Source: Phanerodontia chrysosporium (Eukaryota > Basidiomycota > Agaricomycetes > Polyporales > Phanerochaetaceae). From it: a stretch of DNA of 64,000 bases. The stretch is taken from assembly GCA_001910725.1 (NCBI GenBank), contig MJGA01000023.1, forward strand, positions 186,001 to 250,000, given 5' to 3'. The translations under genes were made by a program, and so were the position numbers. The notes under the pieces are model-generated. The model did no database searches and was not told the origin of the DNA. It saw only the letters and a list, made by a program, of their open reading frames with translations. This document shows, in pieces, positions 1 to 10,977 of the stretch. Position 1 is the stretch's first letter; the number at the start of each line of letters is the position of its first letter.

Positions 1-1164
1 GTGGGGTGATCGGGGGTTCGTGGAAGGACCCCGCAATATACCCCGTCGCTAACAGTACGTTGGAACGTTCAGTAGTTCAGTAGAATTATATCGCCGGGTG
101 GCTCACCAGTATCGTAGCAATGAAGCTATGTTGAAGCCCGGACGCGAGTAGTCCAAGAGGTGCAGAACAGAAGACCCTGGATACCCCTCACCGTGCAGCC
201 GACGAGCCGTACATGAGCAGATCAAGTTCACGGTGCTATCGCTATACATGCTCCGAACACGCGGAGACGTTCATTCCACGCATGAGTCGGTCGATATTTG
301 CCAACGGTGGGGTTTCTGCAATATCAGAGAAGTCAAGCAAGGAAGTATATCCTGTCGCTTAGCAATGTGTCACAGTGGTGACCGGGGTTCGGTACAGGAC
401 CCGGGTAACCCCGCCGTAGCAGACCGCATAACATTGGAACTCCTGACGCTCGCTCACTGTTCACCTGAACGCGGTCCCTCCCCAATACGTTTGCCTGTGC
501 TAGATGGGCTCCTCCATCCTATGGCGTCCTGGCAGCTGGATCAGACTGCCTTACGGACAGGAATTCCTCAGCCCTCACCTCTGCCACACCCCTTTATTGG
601 TCCTTCCCTTTCATCTCCGGCTCCACCAACTGTAAAACCTATCGTGGGACCCAGAGGCCGAGATTCACCCCGGACCGAGTGCAGTCCTCTGCGCCTACAC
701 CTCCCAGGGCCTAATCGAGTCGCGAAGTACTACCACAGGTGGGCGTGGCCGACATCCGTCCGCCCATCTGCCATGCCTGCTGCAGACAATGTAAGCACTG
801 CAACGAAGCAGCGCCACTCCGTCATATGCCCTGGCGGCAGATGATTCGCGATATTAGCACAAGTCCAGTTTCTTCGTGTGACATTACTTGACGAGCTCAT
901 CGCCATCGCTACACTATTCTCGTTACGACGATGTCTTCCTGTCGGTGTTCGTCCATCGATTCGGGAGGAATGCAGTGCTCTCGGCATGCCTTTGACTCTC
1001 CATCTCAATAGCAAGTATTTCGAGGAGTTTCTGTGGTTCCAGACGTAGTGTACTATACATGCATGCATGCAAAATGGGACTCTTGAGAATAATTCAATGA
1101 GACGTATGTTCTGTATCGGATCACTGGGAAGCCAATGCAAGAGACGGATGTCCGCGTATATGCT
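1..1164. other. Stretch without a recognised gene
   Basis: The longest open frame (233-844, plus) begins with GTG, has no recognisable motif and has a scrambled Pro/Ser/Arg-rich composition, so I do not call it a gene. The stretch lies downstream of the 3' end of the minus-strand sugar transporter. I see no tRNA, tandem repeat or convincing promoter in it. Confidence 0.5.
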
Positions 1165-3977
1165 TCAGATCTTTATCTCCTCAATCTGTCCAGCGTCGGA
1201 GGACTTGTCTCTGTCCGACCGCGAATCAGAGATACCGGCCTCACGCGCAGCGTCGTCGGCGAGCTTCGCGACAGCTTCTTCGCCGTCGAAGATCCTGCAG
1301 GCAAGGTCAAAATTTGTCATCGCACGGAATGCGAGGGACTCACGCAGCGGTCTCTTCGAGGGTGCGCTAGTGCGAGGTGTGATGAGCCCGAGTAACACAT
1401 AGCGAAGGAAGATTGCTTACGTTCTTAGTCTCCACGAGGTAGAGATAAATGAATACAATCTCGAAGAGAAGCCAGCAGTCGTATACGATCTTTCGAGAAT
1501 GTGTCAGAAAGCAAAGACCGGTAACGTAGCGGGCCGGCACTTACGTAGTACTTCCAACCAATGCTAGAATTGGCACGTTAGCACAGCTTCGCATGGCGAA
1601 CATGGAATGCTTACGCATCGAGTGCGATAGGGTTGACATATCTGCGTAAAAAGTCAGAAACCGTGACAGGAAGCTCCTGTGAGAGACATACTGGTTGAAA
1701 ATCAGGGAGAGCGTGAGGGCAAAGCTATACAGGGTGAAGCCTTTTTGACGGATGGAGAACGGCAGAATCTCGACGTTGTACAGCACGATGAGGGGCGTGT
1801 ATGCGATCTGTCCCAAGCTGCGTCAGTATTTCATAGTTTTGACCGCAGACTGGTGCGTACATCGTCTAGAAATCCCACCGTCAACAGTTTTCAGATACAC
1901 ACGATAGGTAAGAACTTACAGAAAGCGTAGAACAAGACTGAGAAAGGGGTGGAATCTGTCAGAAGCGTATGTAATGACCGGAGTAGAAAACGTACAGATC
2001 ATCGCGATGAATGTATGCGCTGCAGCGAGGTTGCCCGTCTCCGAGTACAGGCCGAAGCAGGCGGTCTGCAGAACGTAGAAAACGAACATGCCTGGAGACT
2101 AGTCAGTAAACAACGAGATGGTGGAGCGACCTGGAGTACGAACCGACTGTAGAGATGAGGAACAACGGACGCCGCCCGACCTTGTCGCAGAGAAGACCAC
2201 CGCCCATGGCGACGAACCAGTTGAAGATGTTCAACAAGCCATTCTATGAGTCTCGTGAGTGACACGATCACCGACAAGTCCAGATTGTCGCGCACAATGA
2301 GCAGCTGTGTAGTCGAACTGGTGACTATATGCTTGTGAGTCGGGTGATTCCAGATATTAGCGACAGTCTACTTACTGCCGATAGCCGTCAGGGTCTTGTT
2401 GAGATCTGCAGGGCAAGCGACGGGTCAGCGAATGCCACAGGGTATACTACTTGCTACATACAGTACGAGCTGTAGACGGCACATAATCAGCGTCCACCCT
2501 TTCGGAGATAGCGTGAGGTACATACATGAGATTGTTTCCGGACCACTGCGAGAAGAAGGCAATCGCAATCATGACGCGTAGACGGCGGCGGTTTCCGGGT
2601 GTCTTGAAGAGCGTAAGCCAACCGACGGAGGCAGCTTCACGGTCGAGTGCAATGGCCGTGCGGATCTCCTCGAACTCGTACTCTACGAGCGGGTGGTGCC
2701 TGCGCGAAGTGGGTGAGCATGTGCGCGTGGGAGCGCAGAAGAAGCACGCACGGATCGCCGTTTCCGTGGTAGTACGCGAGGATCCGGAGGGCCTCTTCCT
2801 CCTGCCGGGCCGTGAGTGCGTGCTGGGACATCTGGGCAAAGGTGCGCACCTGCCCTTCGAGCACAGCCAACGCGGCGACTCGGGGACAAACCAGATCAAG
2901 CAAACCTGCAGCACCGAGGGAAGTGCCTGCAGCGCCGATGGTATCCTCCACGACCAACTGTCCGGGATGTGGAAGGTTCCGAACGTCTGCAGGGACGCCC
3001 AGCATCAGCCGGAGCCTGGGCTCGAAAAAGGTTTCAGGCGCTCACCGTCCAGGCAGCACTTCATTGCGATTGGATGAACAGCCGATCGTCAACGGAGATA
3101 ACAGAGCACTTACACAATACTTCCCAGGAACCTGTACATCAACTCAATTAGCGATTGTTAGGTGCAAGGCGAAGCAGCTCGGGACGTACCAAAGCGTATT
3201 GTACAGCGACGTGACGGGCGCACGTTGCGACGGGTACGCCAGTTCAGTGACGAGCACGGGGGCTGCGGACGCCGCGAAGGTGAGGCCGAACCCGATCATG
3301 AATCTACCCGCGCACGGTCAGCAATCTGCGATGCGGGGAGCAGCAGCGGGCGACGTCGCACCTTGCCCCGATGAACATGCCGACGGACTGCGATGCAGTC
3401 TGCAAGACGGTCGCGGCGCACATGAGGAAGGCGCCGAGCGCAACTGCTGTCCGTCGGCCAAAGCCGTCTGAGACGTATGGCGCGAACGGGTATGCTGCCA
3501 GGCATCCGATGTTCTGGATGGCGTTGAGGAGGCCAAGCTATGCGAAGGGAAGTGTAAATAGGTAGCGTTGTCGTTGTAAGAGAGCTACTTACCATGCCTG
3601 GTGTTGGGTTATGGAAAGCGGTCCGCCACTGGTCAAGAGACTGGAGACCATCTGATATCGGGTTCAACGGGATGATGCAACCTCTGAGCTGCGATAGGCT
3701 TACTCATCATGCTACCTGTGATCACAACTTGAGCAGGAGCCTTGGGCAACATTGCCGGAGCACGTACCATCATAGCCGTTAGTTGTTGAGGTGATGAGCC
3801 TGTTTGACCGTTGGAGATCAATACATTGTCTCCGCAAAGCGACAGTACGACGCACAGTAGGGCGATCCAACCGTTCAGCACGATCAACCGACTGTTCCTC
3901 CACCATGGCCGAGGATCGACGAGGTGGGCGAAGCCCTGTTGTCCACCGCTCGCAGTGATGGCAGCTGGTCCACCCAT
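1165..3977 (-). CDS. MFS sugar transporter, lactose permease-like
   Basis: A twelve-helix plasma-membrane sugar:H+ symporter of the fungal hexose/lactose permease branch is spread over about a dozen exons. Exon pieces in order: start at 3977 with DPRPWWRNSRLIVLNGWIAL; LITSTTNGYDG; a 12 nt exon giving SMMN; GLQSLDQWRTAFHNPTPGM; NAIQNIGCLAAYPFAPYVSD with FGRR; VTELAYPSQR; the diagnostic PESPRWL; EEEALRILAYYHGNGDP; VEYEFEEI; FFSQWSGNNL; an 8 nt exon; YYLNKTLTAIG; NGLLNIFNWFVAMGGG with DKVGRRPLFLIST; YTPLIVLYNVEILPFSIR; and VFIYLYLVETKN. The acidic tail ends in QIEEIKI. PESPRWL and the two GRR loops are sugar-porter signatures. No frame break is needed if the introns are placed as described. The substrate cannot be read from the sequence. 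Confidence 0.88.
2462..2469 (-). other. 8 nt microexon of the sugar transporter
   Basis: The bases CTCGTACT lie between a TACAG acceptor and a GTATGT donor, with a 56 nt intron on each side (2470-2525 and 2406-2461). Including them gives the conserved string NNLISYYLNK across the junction. Leaving them out breaks the frame. Confidence 0.75.
3704..3715 (-). other. 12 nt microexon of the sugar transporter
   Basis: The bases GTAGCATGATGA lie between a CACAG acceptor and a GTAAGC donor. Both flanking introns are 52 nt (3716-3767 and 3652-3703). Splicing gives NGYDGSMMNGLQSLDQW, the conserved TM1-to-loop sequence of this transporter family. Confidence 0.8.
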
Positions 3978-5508
3978 GGCGAAGGTTCAGAAGTAGGGAG
4001 ACGAGAAAGGACGGGTAGAGGAGGCGAAGATGGGGTCGCCGCGCAGCTAAATGGTCCGCGACAAATGCTCGGCATGATTAGAAGCGAAGCAGCGGTGAAA
4101 TGTCGCGGGGGCGAGGAAGCCTCCGGATGCTCTCGAGGGAGCGAGTACACGTTCCGGAGGGCGATAGCGATTCAGATACGTGCGCATGCGGGCAGGGCGT
4201 GGGTCGCATACGGTCTGTGGCATAGTAAGGATGACGAAGTCGCATGTTTCGTTCGGCGAGTCGGGTCGAGGACTTATCGAAGTTGTTAATATAGAAGCAT
4301 CTGCGGATTAACCAGTCAGGAAGGTAGCCAAAGGCAGCGTGTCGCGTATCAAATGATAAAGGCGATGAGTGCTGCGTACGGTAGGTCTTGCGGATATACG
4401 ACCAGTGGAAACCCCACTTGGCATCTATGGCGGGGAGTAGTGGACACTGAGGTACGAGGTTTGAGCAAATAATGTAAGTTCTTGCGAATTTGATCCCCAG
4501 AAGGCGGCCGGATCGTCGTGGCGCAGCCGCATATGTTAAGGGTCGCCCTTAGGGTACACTATAGAGACAGTGTTCCTTCTTGTACACCCCGCTTTCACAC
4601 GGTTCTTCCCACGGCCAGGAACACTTTCGCACACCGTGCCATCCCGGAACTATCAAGCAGGACATGTCTAGGATTAGCGACATATATGTAACGAAAGTCA
4701 CAGTTCATCGTACCTTGACTGTATCTTGTACAAGGGTTGAGAGTATAAGTGCAGCCGTGGATCAAGGTACGACGTCACAGAGGCTTCTCGGCTGGACACC
4801 GAGCGACGCGACGAGCCGCTTGGGGTTCAGCGGAGAAACCAGAAGCGACGACGTCAGCGATGCAGCGTACTGCTACCAGAAAGTCTGGGTCGACTTCGAG
4901 TCTTCGACGGGATCGCCGCAGGGCAGAAGCCATCGTAGCTGATAGCGTTGGACTTGACCAGCTCTGGATTTGTGAGGGAAACCAGGAAAATAACACGCAA
5001 ACCGGCCAGAGTTGCCTCATACCTTCCTCGGACCGTGGGCAACACGCAACAGGTTTGCGAAGAGCCTCTACCTCTCGAGTCGAAACCGGTTACCCGACAT
5101 TGCAGCAACACTGCTCGGGATCGGAAAGCAGGTTTCCGGAGCGAGATAATACTGCAACAGAAAGCTGTGAGTTCCTGACAGAAGGTGTTGAGCAACAATG
5201 CGACGCGCAACATCCACAGCGGCGCCCGAGATGACATATTCGCCTGATATCAACTTTGGGCTTGATAGCATTGGCAGCCTCCATATACTAGCAACGACGA
5301 GTATAACTCACCCCGAGCACTCATCTTCAGACCTTATATTCGGTGACTCTGGGTGGTGGGCAGGAGAGAGCAGGTAGGGGAGATCGCGCCTTGCTCGACT
5401 GCCTCGACCGACATAGCAGTGCTTTCTCACGCCTTTGCGGCAAGCGCATACCCGTCCAACCCGGACAGTCCTCAACGTTCACGACGACGAGCAGCCTCGG
5501 TCTAGGGA
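3978..5508. other. Intergenic region, no gene recognised
   Basis: Only short frames on both strands are present; the longest run about 120-160 codons near 4.58-5.24 kb. Hydrophobic runs appear on the minus strand around 4.95-5.25 kb, but I could not assemble a protein family from them. The stretch should include the upstream region of the minus-strand transporter and of the plus-strand membrane-protein gene. Confidence 0.45.
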
Positions 5509-7383
5509 ATGAGACATTTGCCTCTCGAGATACTTCTTCTGATAGCCGCGAACCGCACACGAGCACAGCGAGGGGTCTTCCACCGGGTGCGCCTCGCTCA
5601 GGGATCAGAGCCGTACCGTATCCCGAAACTCATGTCCGCCGTCCCTAGGATGCCAGTCTGCCATGCGTCGGCAATGTGGAAGCGGTAAGTGCGCTACACG
5701 TTGTGCAACTTCTATCATGTCTCACGCATTGCTCCTATCCCCAGCTGAACGTCCACGGCGCGTCCCCGTGGGTCGTGTACAACCAATTGCAGGAGCCATG
5801 TCTTCAAGCAGGTGTGTATACGACATCCTATCGTCCCATTCCATATCTCGCAAGGCACCGCGAAGACAAGTTGCATCTTAGTCGGTCCGAGATCTTGCAA
5901 CCTTGCTGCTATCGTGACCCACAGCAGAAGGACTATCCTTGGATCAGACCTGTGTTCCCGGACAGCATCTGGCCAATCCATACATGGCCCCCAGAGCCAG
6001 GTGTTTCCCACATTCATATACTGGTACTTACTGGATTTTTCAACAGTTGGCGGGCTACCTGCTCCTGTGTGTAAATGGTGTGTCCCCAAAAGAAAGTCAT
6101 CACGTAACAACTCACCAACTGTGTTCAGTAATCTCCCAGTGTACAATATCTACATGGCAAATGCGGTCTGTCAACAAAAACAAGTCGAATCGTGGGCAGA
6201 ATGGGCGCAGTCAAACCTCTGCAATGTGTCAAGCCCTCCCCACTGTTCCGTATAACGTTGACGCCATCAATATGCCGCAGTGGGCGTACACCAGCTTGTC
6301 AAACGGACAGTTCGACCTTTCCTCGGCTTTGAAGAGTACGTCGGCTGACCCGGTGTGATTCTGTCTTTCTGACCACATGCCCTCTGCAGAAGCTCGCGGC
6401 TGGAGTCCCATACAGATAGCTACTCCCATAATTGTCGGCGTTGGCGTTGCCCTCATTGCCGCTATTCTCTTCTTCTCTATCGTCGGCGACGCGGAGGCAG
6501 CACCGTCGGCCGACGTCCAAGAAAGAAGGCCTGGGAAAGCGCGCACCTTCATGCCCCCGCCGTTTCTTCGGCCTGATCCCAGAACGGTTCACCGTCCGGT
6601 CTCGGACGCGCCGAGAGCCGCAGTGGGAGATCGACGAGAACGTCGTACTCGACGCGGAGCTCGGCCGGGTGCACGTGGGGTCGCCACGCAGCAAGCACTC
6701 GCGCATCACGTCGACGACGTCGCTGCTCTCGGCGGGCGAGTCGCAGGGCTCGGGGCGGCGGCGCTCCTTCTTCGACGCGCTCGCGGCCAAGTTCAGCGGC
6801 ATGTCCCTCCAGAAGAAGTACCAGAGCGGGACGACCAAGGGCCCAGACTACAAGCGCGTGCACGTCGTGTCACGCGACATCGACGCGCGCTTCGCACTCG
6901 ACGGCGGCGAGCTCACGCCCGTCGCGGCGGACGCGCCGCCCCCGCAGCGCGGCACGCCCGAGCGCCAGTCGACCCTCCCGAGCGTGCTCGACATCCGCGC
7001 CCGTCGCTTGCGGACTCGCGCACCCGCCCGCGCCGCGAGGACACTCTGCAGACGGAAGACAGCCTGGACGCGCCGCGCACGGTCTTCCAGTCGGACTATT
7101 CGCTCGGCACGACGGACCTGCTCACTCCGGTATCGGGCTCGGTGGCCGACGTGCATGATGGCAGTGTGGTAGGCTGCGTGTTTGAGTTGGCCTGTGGGTT
7201 GTGCTGATATGTCTATCCACTCTAGAACCCTCATCTTGTCCACCCACGTTCGCCGCTCATCCAGGCTGCACATTTCAACGCCCCGTCTCCGGCTCGTGAC
7301 CGATCGATGTATATCGAGCGTCGAGAATCGACGGACTCGCTTGCTCATGAACTGTATCCTCGTGGTCCTTCGTACGAGTATTG
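5509..7383 (+). CDS. Single-pass membrane protein, frame-broken
   Basis: It resembles a common mushroom family: a signal peptide, a Cys/Trp-containing outer domain, one membrane helix and a long basic cytoplasmic tail. ATG at 5509 gives MRHLPLEILLLIAANRTRAQ, a plausible signal peptide. Later pieces are SPWVVYNQLQEPC, PGQHLANPYM, NIYMANAVC followed by ESWAEWAQ, NMPQWAY, helix IIVGVGVALIAAILFFSIV near 6.42-6.48 kb, GLIPERFTVRSRTR, QWEIDENVV and RVHVVSRDIDARF. The likely end is RGPSYEY at 7383. The frame changes near 6.22-6.26, 6.48-6.56 and 7.0 kb without splice signals, so it is either a recent pseudogene or indel-affected sequence. Exon limits in 5.8-6.2 kb are uncertain. The function of the family is unknown to me. 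Confidence 0.6.
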
Positions 7384-7747
7384 AAGTCATTTCGCCCGCA
7401 TATCTTAGTATACCCAGAGACATTGAGAAGGACTACTTTGTGGTATTTATGCATCGCCTGTTGTTGTAATAGTTTTGGATAATAGCTAGTTGATTGGGTT
7501 TTGTTGCTTGTACATTACACTTCATGTATTTCGCATCTGCTCCATTGTGGCCTGTTGCATTGGACATCCTTCACGCCGTTATATTGACCTCGAACTCGTC
7601 GTGTCAAGCAGCTCATCATTTCCTCATTTACTTCCCATGGAGTGCAAGTACAAGAACGAAGTGTACAACGTAGCTAAACCGTACAATGAACAACATACAT
7701 GCGTCTTCCAAATGTATAAATACAGTTGTGCTTGCTGGTCGTCGCAA
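7384..7747. other. Convergent intergenic region
   Basis: It lies between two facing 3' ends: the membrane-protein gene and carnitine acetyltransferase. AT-rich tracts typical of 3' UTRs are present and no gene is recognised. One short plus-strand frame (7490-7801) has no recognisable content. Confidence 0.5.
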
Positions 7748-10411
7748 TCAGTATTCAGCCAAGGGTATAACTTTGCCTGCAGAAGAAACGTGAGAAAGTG
7801 AACGACAAAACAGCAGGTAGATGCACGAACCAGTATTGTAGTACGCAGGCGCACGTTTTCGCCGGCCCAGGAGCTCGACGTCGCCGCTGTCAAAGAAGGA
7901 ATAACCAGCTGCTGCGCATGTAAGCTTGCATGTCAGACCGAGCAGCAGGCTCAACTTACGCATGTAGTCGCCGTCGTCGAGGACGTCCTCCTTCGTCTCG
8001 GGGCTCGCCCGTCCGTTGATCGGCCTACCCGTGCGCGAGTCGCGCAAAACGCCGGCGTGGTCGACGAAGGGCTCGGGGCGCGGGTTCGCGGCCATGTGGA
8101 GCTGGACAAGGATGCGCTGCACGTCCTGGAGGTAGCCCTGGAGGGTGTCGAGGAAGCGGCGGGTCTGGAGGTGCTTCGAGGACGCGCACACGGAGAGACC
8201 ATCGTCCTTGATGATGTACCCGATCCCGTACCCGTCCGCCGCGACGGGCCCGAAGCCGAAGAGACGCAGCGCGGGGTTCCGCAGTTGCTCGTGCTCAGGA
8301 TGCTCGTGCTCAGCAGCTGCCAGCCGGGGTCCGTGAAGATCGCGGGCAGCGGCGCCTTCTGCCCGCTGCCGCTCCCCGCGCCGCTGTAGCCCGAGTCGCT
8401 GCTGACGGGCGAGAGCGGGCGGTCCTCGGCCTCGCGCTCACGCTGCAGCAGGCAGTACAGCGCGTACAGATGCCGGTCCTGCCCGAGCCCCTGCGAGCAC
8501 TCCCTCGTGAGCTTGACGTGCCCCTGGCACGCGTGCCGCAGCGCGGCAATCTTCTGCTCCGGGGTCGCGTCCGAGAAGAAGGTCTTGACAAAGTCGACGC
8601 TGTGCGGCTGCACCGTGCGGATCGCCTCCGTGCGGCCGTGCAGGAAGGACTTGGTCATGGCGGGCTCGTATGTGCATTCGATGCGCCCGTAGAGCCCGTA
8701 GTACGCCGCCTGGAAGGCCATCTGCACGAAGGCATCTGGGCTGAAGCCGTGGCTTGTGATGAAATTCTTGCCGTAACCCTTGAATTCGAGTGCCTGGCAG
8801 TCGTTCTGGCAGATCAGGTCGCTGAGGCGTGTCTCGGCAAAGCGGATACCGGCGCGCAGCTCCGGGTAGAGGGTCCACTCGAGCTTCTTCGGGGCAGTGT
8901 CGATGAGGTAGTTGGGGGTCGGCGGCGGTTGATTGTGGTGCGAACGGGGAGGTTTGTACGACTTGGCGTACGGCGATAGGGGAGCATGGAAGAGTGTCGG
9001 AGCTGATGGGTTGATAGAACGCGCAAGAAGCATGAGGCCTTCAGTGAAAATGTCAGCGGCGAACCGCAAGACAGTGTGGCCGTCGACGCCGGTGTGCTCA
9101 AAGTTGATACCTGCAGCACCGTCTGCGGTGATAATGATTTGCAACTATACCAGCCAATGTCAGCAGATGCATTTCGCCAAGGCGGGCCTGCGCACCTTGT
9201 CGTACCACCGGTTCGTACATGTCCCAATCTGCACTCCTCCCTTCAGTTCATAAGTTCCACACAAGAAGTTATTGCAAAGCTCTGCCAGATTGTCGGGCGT
9301 CGCGTCGTCGAGGCATACAACGAACAACGCATTGTCGACCACCTCGAGGCAGGACTCGTTGTTGCGGTTGCGGCTGAGGGCCTTGCGTAGGGACGACCAG
9401 ATCTTGCGGTTCTCCGTCGAGAGCACGCCAATCGAGTTCTTGGCGACTTCGTGCACGGGCAGCTGGTCGGCGTCGGCTACGATTGCCTGCAGGTTGCGGA
9501 GTATCTCGCGTTCCGTGAGGACGGGCCGGTTTTCCGCGTCCAGGACGTCGAACCAATCTGCGCAGTACCGTGTGAGGGCGAGAAGCAGCGGACGGGACTG
9601 AAAACGCACAGAATTGACCGCGCCTCAGAACAACAATGTGCCTGGCATCGGGATGTGTCTCCATCCTGCAGCCACGCTGCAGAATATGTCAGCATGCTCG
9701 CACAGGCTTCGGGCGGGAGATGCTCACTTCGGTAGGTATCCGTGCTGTGCCAAAGAGACGGGTGTATTGATCCATGTCGAGGGGCACACCGCGGACGGTG
9801 TCCGGCTCGAGCATGCCCGCGCGGAGGTCATGGATGAAGCCGAGCGAAGACAAGATGAGAGAAGCTGCTCGGGGTAGCTGTGAGCCACGGTCTGGGGTGG
9901 GATCATTTCTGCCGCGTTATTAATGTCAATATCACTGCACGCGGACATAAGCATCTGCCACGAACTCGAGTACAAAGAACGGATTCAAGCGAGGACGACG
10001 GGATCTGAGTGCGACAGATACGATTCGTACCTGGACTCAGCTATCAGCGAGAAGACCGGAGTGCGGGAGAATCGCGACGCACCAAAACTCCTCGATGTAG
10101 CTTAAAAGCCGACGAATCAGCTCACCGCCATGACGACAGTCGCCCGAACAGACTCACCTGGCCTTGTCCTTCGCCCACTCTATGAGCTTCTGCTGAATCC
10201 GCGGGCCGTCGCCCTTCAGAAAGTCTTCTACCGCCCGCTTCGTCTCTTCGTGATCACGGGGATCCTGGAGCCCTTCGAGGGCCCTGAGATACCGCTTGCA
10301 GGTCTCCTCGAGCGGTGGAATGGGCAGCTTGGGGAGCTCATGCTGGCGAGCAAAGGTTCGCGAGCACTGCGGGTGGTCTTGAAACTTGGTGACGGGACTG
10401 CTCGAAGCCAT
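7748..10411 (-). CDS. Carnitine O-acetyltransferase (two 1-nt frame breaks)
   Basis: It transfers acetyl groups between CoA and carnitine, moving acetyl units between compartments. ATG at 10411 starts MASSSPVTKFQDHP; then LPKLPIPPLEETCKRYL, EFWYESYLSHSDPVV, LNPFFVLE, IHDLRAG, PLDMDQYTRLFGTARIPT, the catalytic motif FEHTGVDGHTVLRF (His of EHxxxDG), GQDRHLYAL, STSNCG-NPALRLFGFGP, YGIGYIIKDD and C-terminal SFFDSGDVEL, ending KVIPLAEY. Introns are about 50-60 nt. There is no Ser-Lys-Leu-like peroxisomal tail and no clear mitochondrial presequence, so a cytosolic (YAT-like) enzyme is my inference. One base appears missing near 9987 (GCTTGAATCC reads a stop where LALNPFF is expected) and another near 8279. 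Both restore conserved sequence, so an assembly error is likelier than decay. Confidence 0.88.
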
Positions 10412-10977
10412 GGCGGGAGGGGATGGAGCAGAGAGTGTGGGGGCGGGGGATGCGGGGTAATTATCACATCCGCAAGCAGAGTCGCCCGTTTGCGGACTAG
10501 CGTGGTCAGGAACGAGTCGCTTCCGTCTCCGATGACCACAAGACCTCCCGCAACGGGCTTAGCGATCGGTGCTTGAGGGGAATTTGACTGATTCCTCAAA
10601 TTCGCATCCGAATTTGAGGTCGATATCGGCCATGCTCAAACTCAAAGGCTGTCTCTCCGCATCCCTTCATGCTCAGGAGTCGCTCCAATGCACACTCGGC
10701 CGACATATTCGGCGTTGAGGTTGAGCATAGGCAATAGTATTTATGTGCATCGTCGAAATCACAAGGTAGCTCTCGAAAGGAGATAAGTGATCGAGAACCA
10801 AACTCGAGAGCGCGCTGACGGCTTGCTTACAGGCTCTTACAGGTGGGCTTAGAGGGGTTCCACACGAAGCCGTGTCTTCGATCCCGCTCGCTCCTCGATC
10901 AGCACCGTGAACACGGGAATGCGGGGTCGTGCTCAGGCGGGTTCGGGTTTGTCGGTGTCCGCAAATCCGCGCTCCAC
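10412..10977. other. Intergenic region between two minus-strand genes
   Basis: It holds the upstream region of the carnitine acetyltransferase gene and the 3' flank of SEA4. No gene is recognised. A short repeat of CAAATTCGCATCC/CGAATTTGAGG type lies near 10.59-10.62 kb. Confidence 0.45.

Noticed and set aside
233..844. 203-codon frame near the left edge
   Set aside because: Starts with GTG, has no family resemblance and no splice partners.
8057..8979. Plus-strand frames of 110-169 codons
   Set aside because: Antisense to carnitine acetyltransferase, whose minus-strand motifs are unmistakable.
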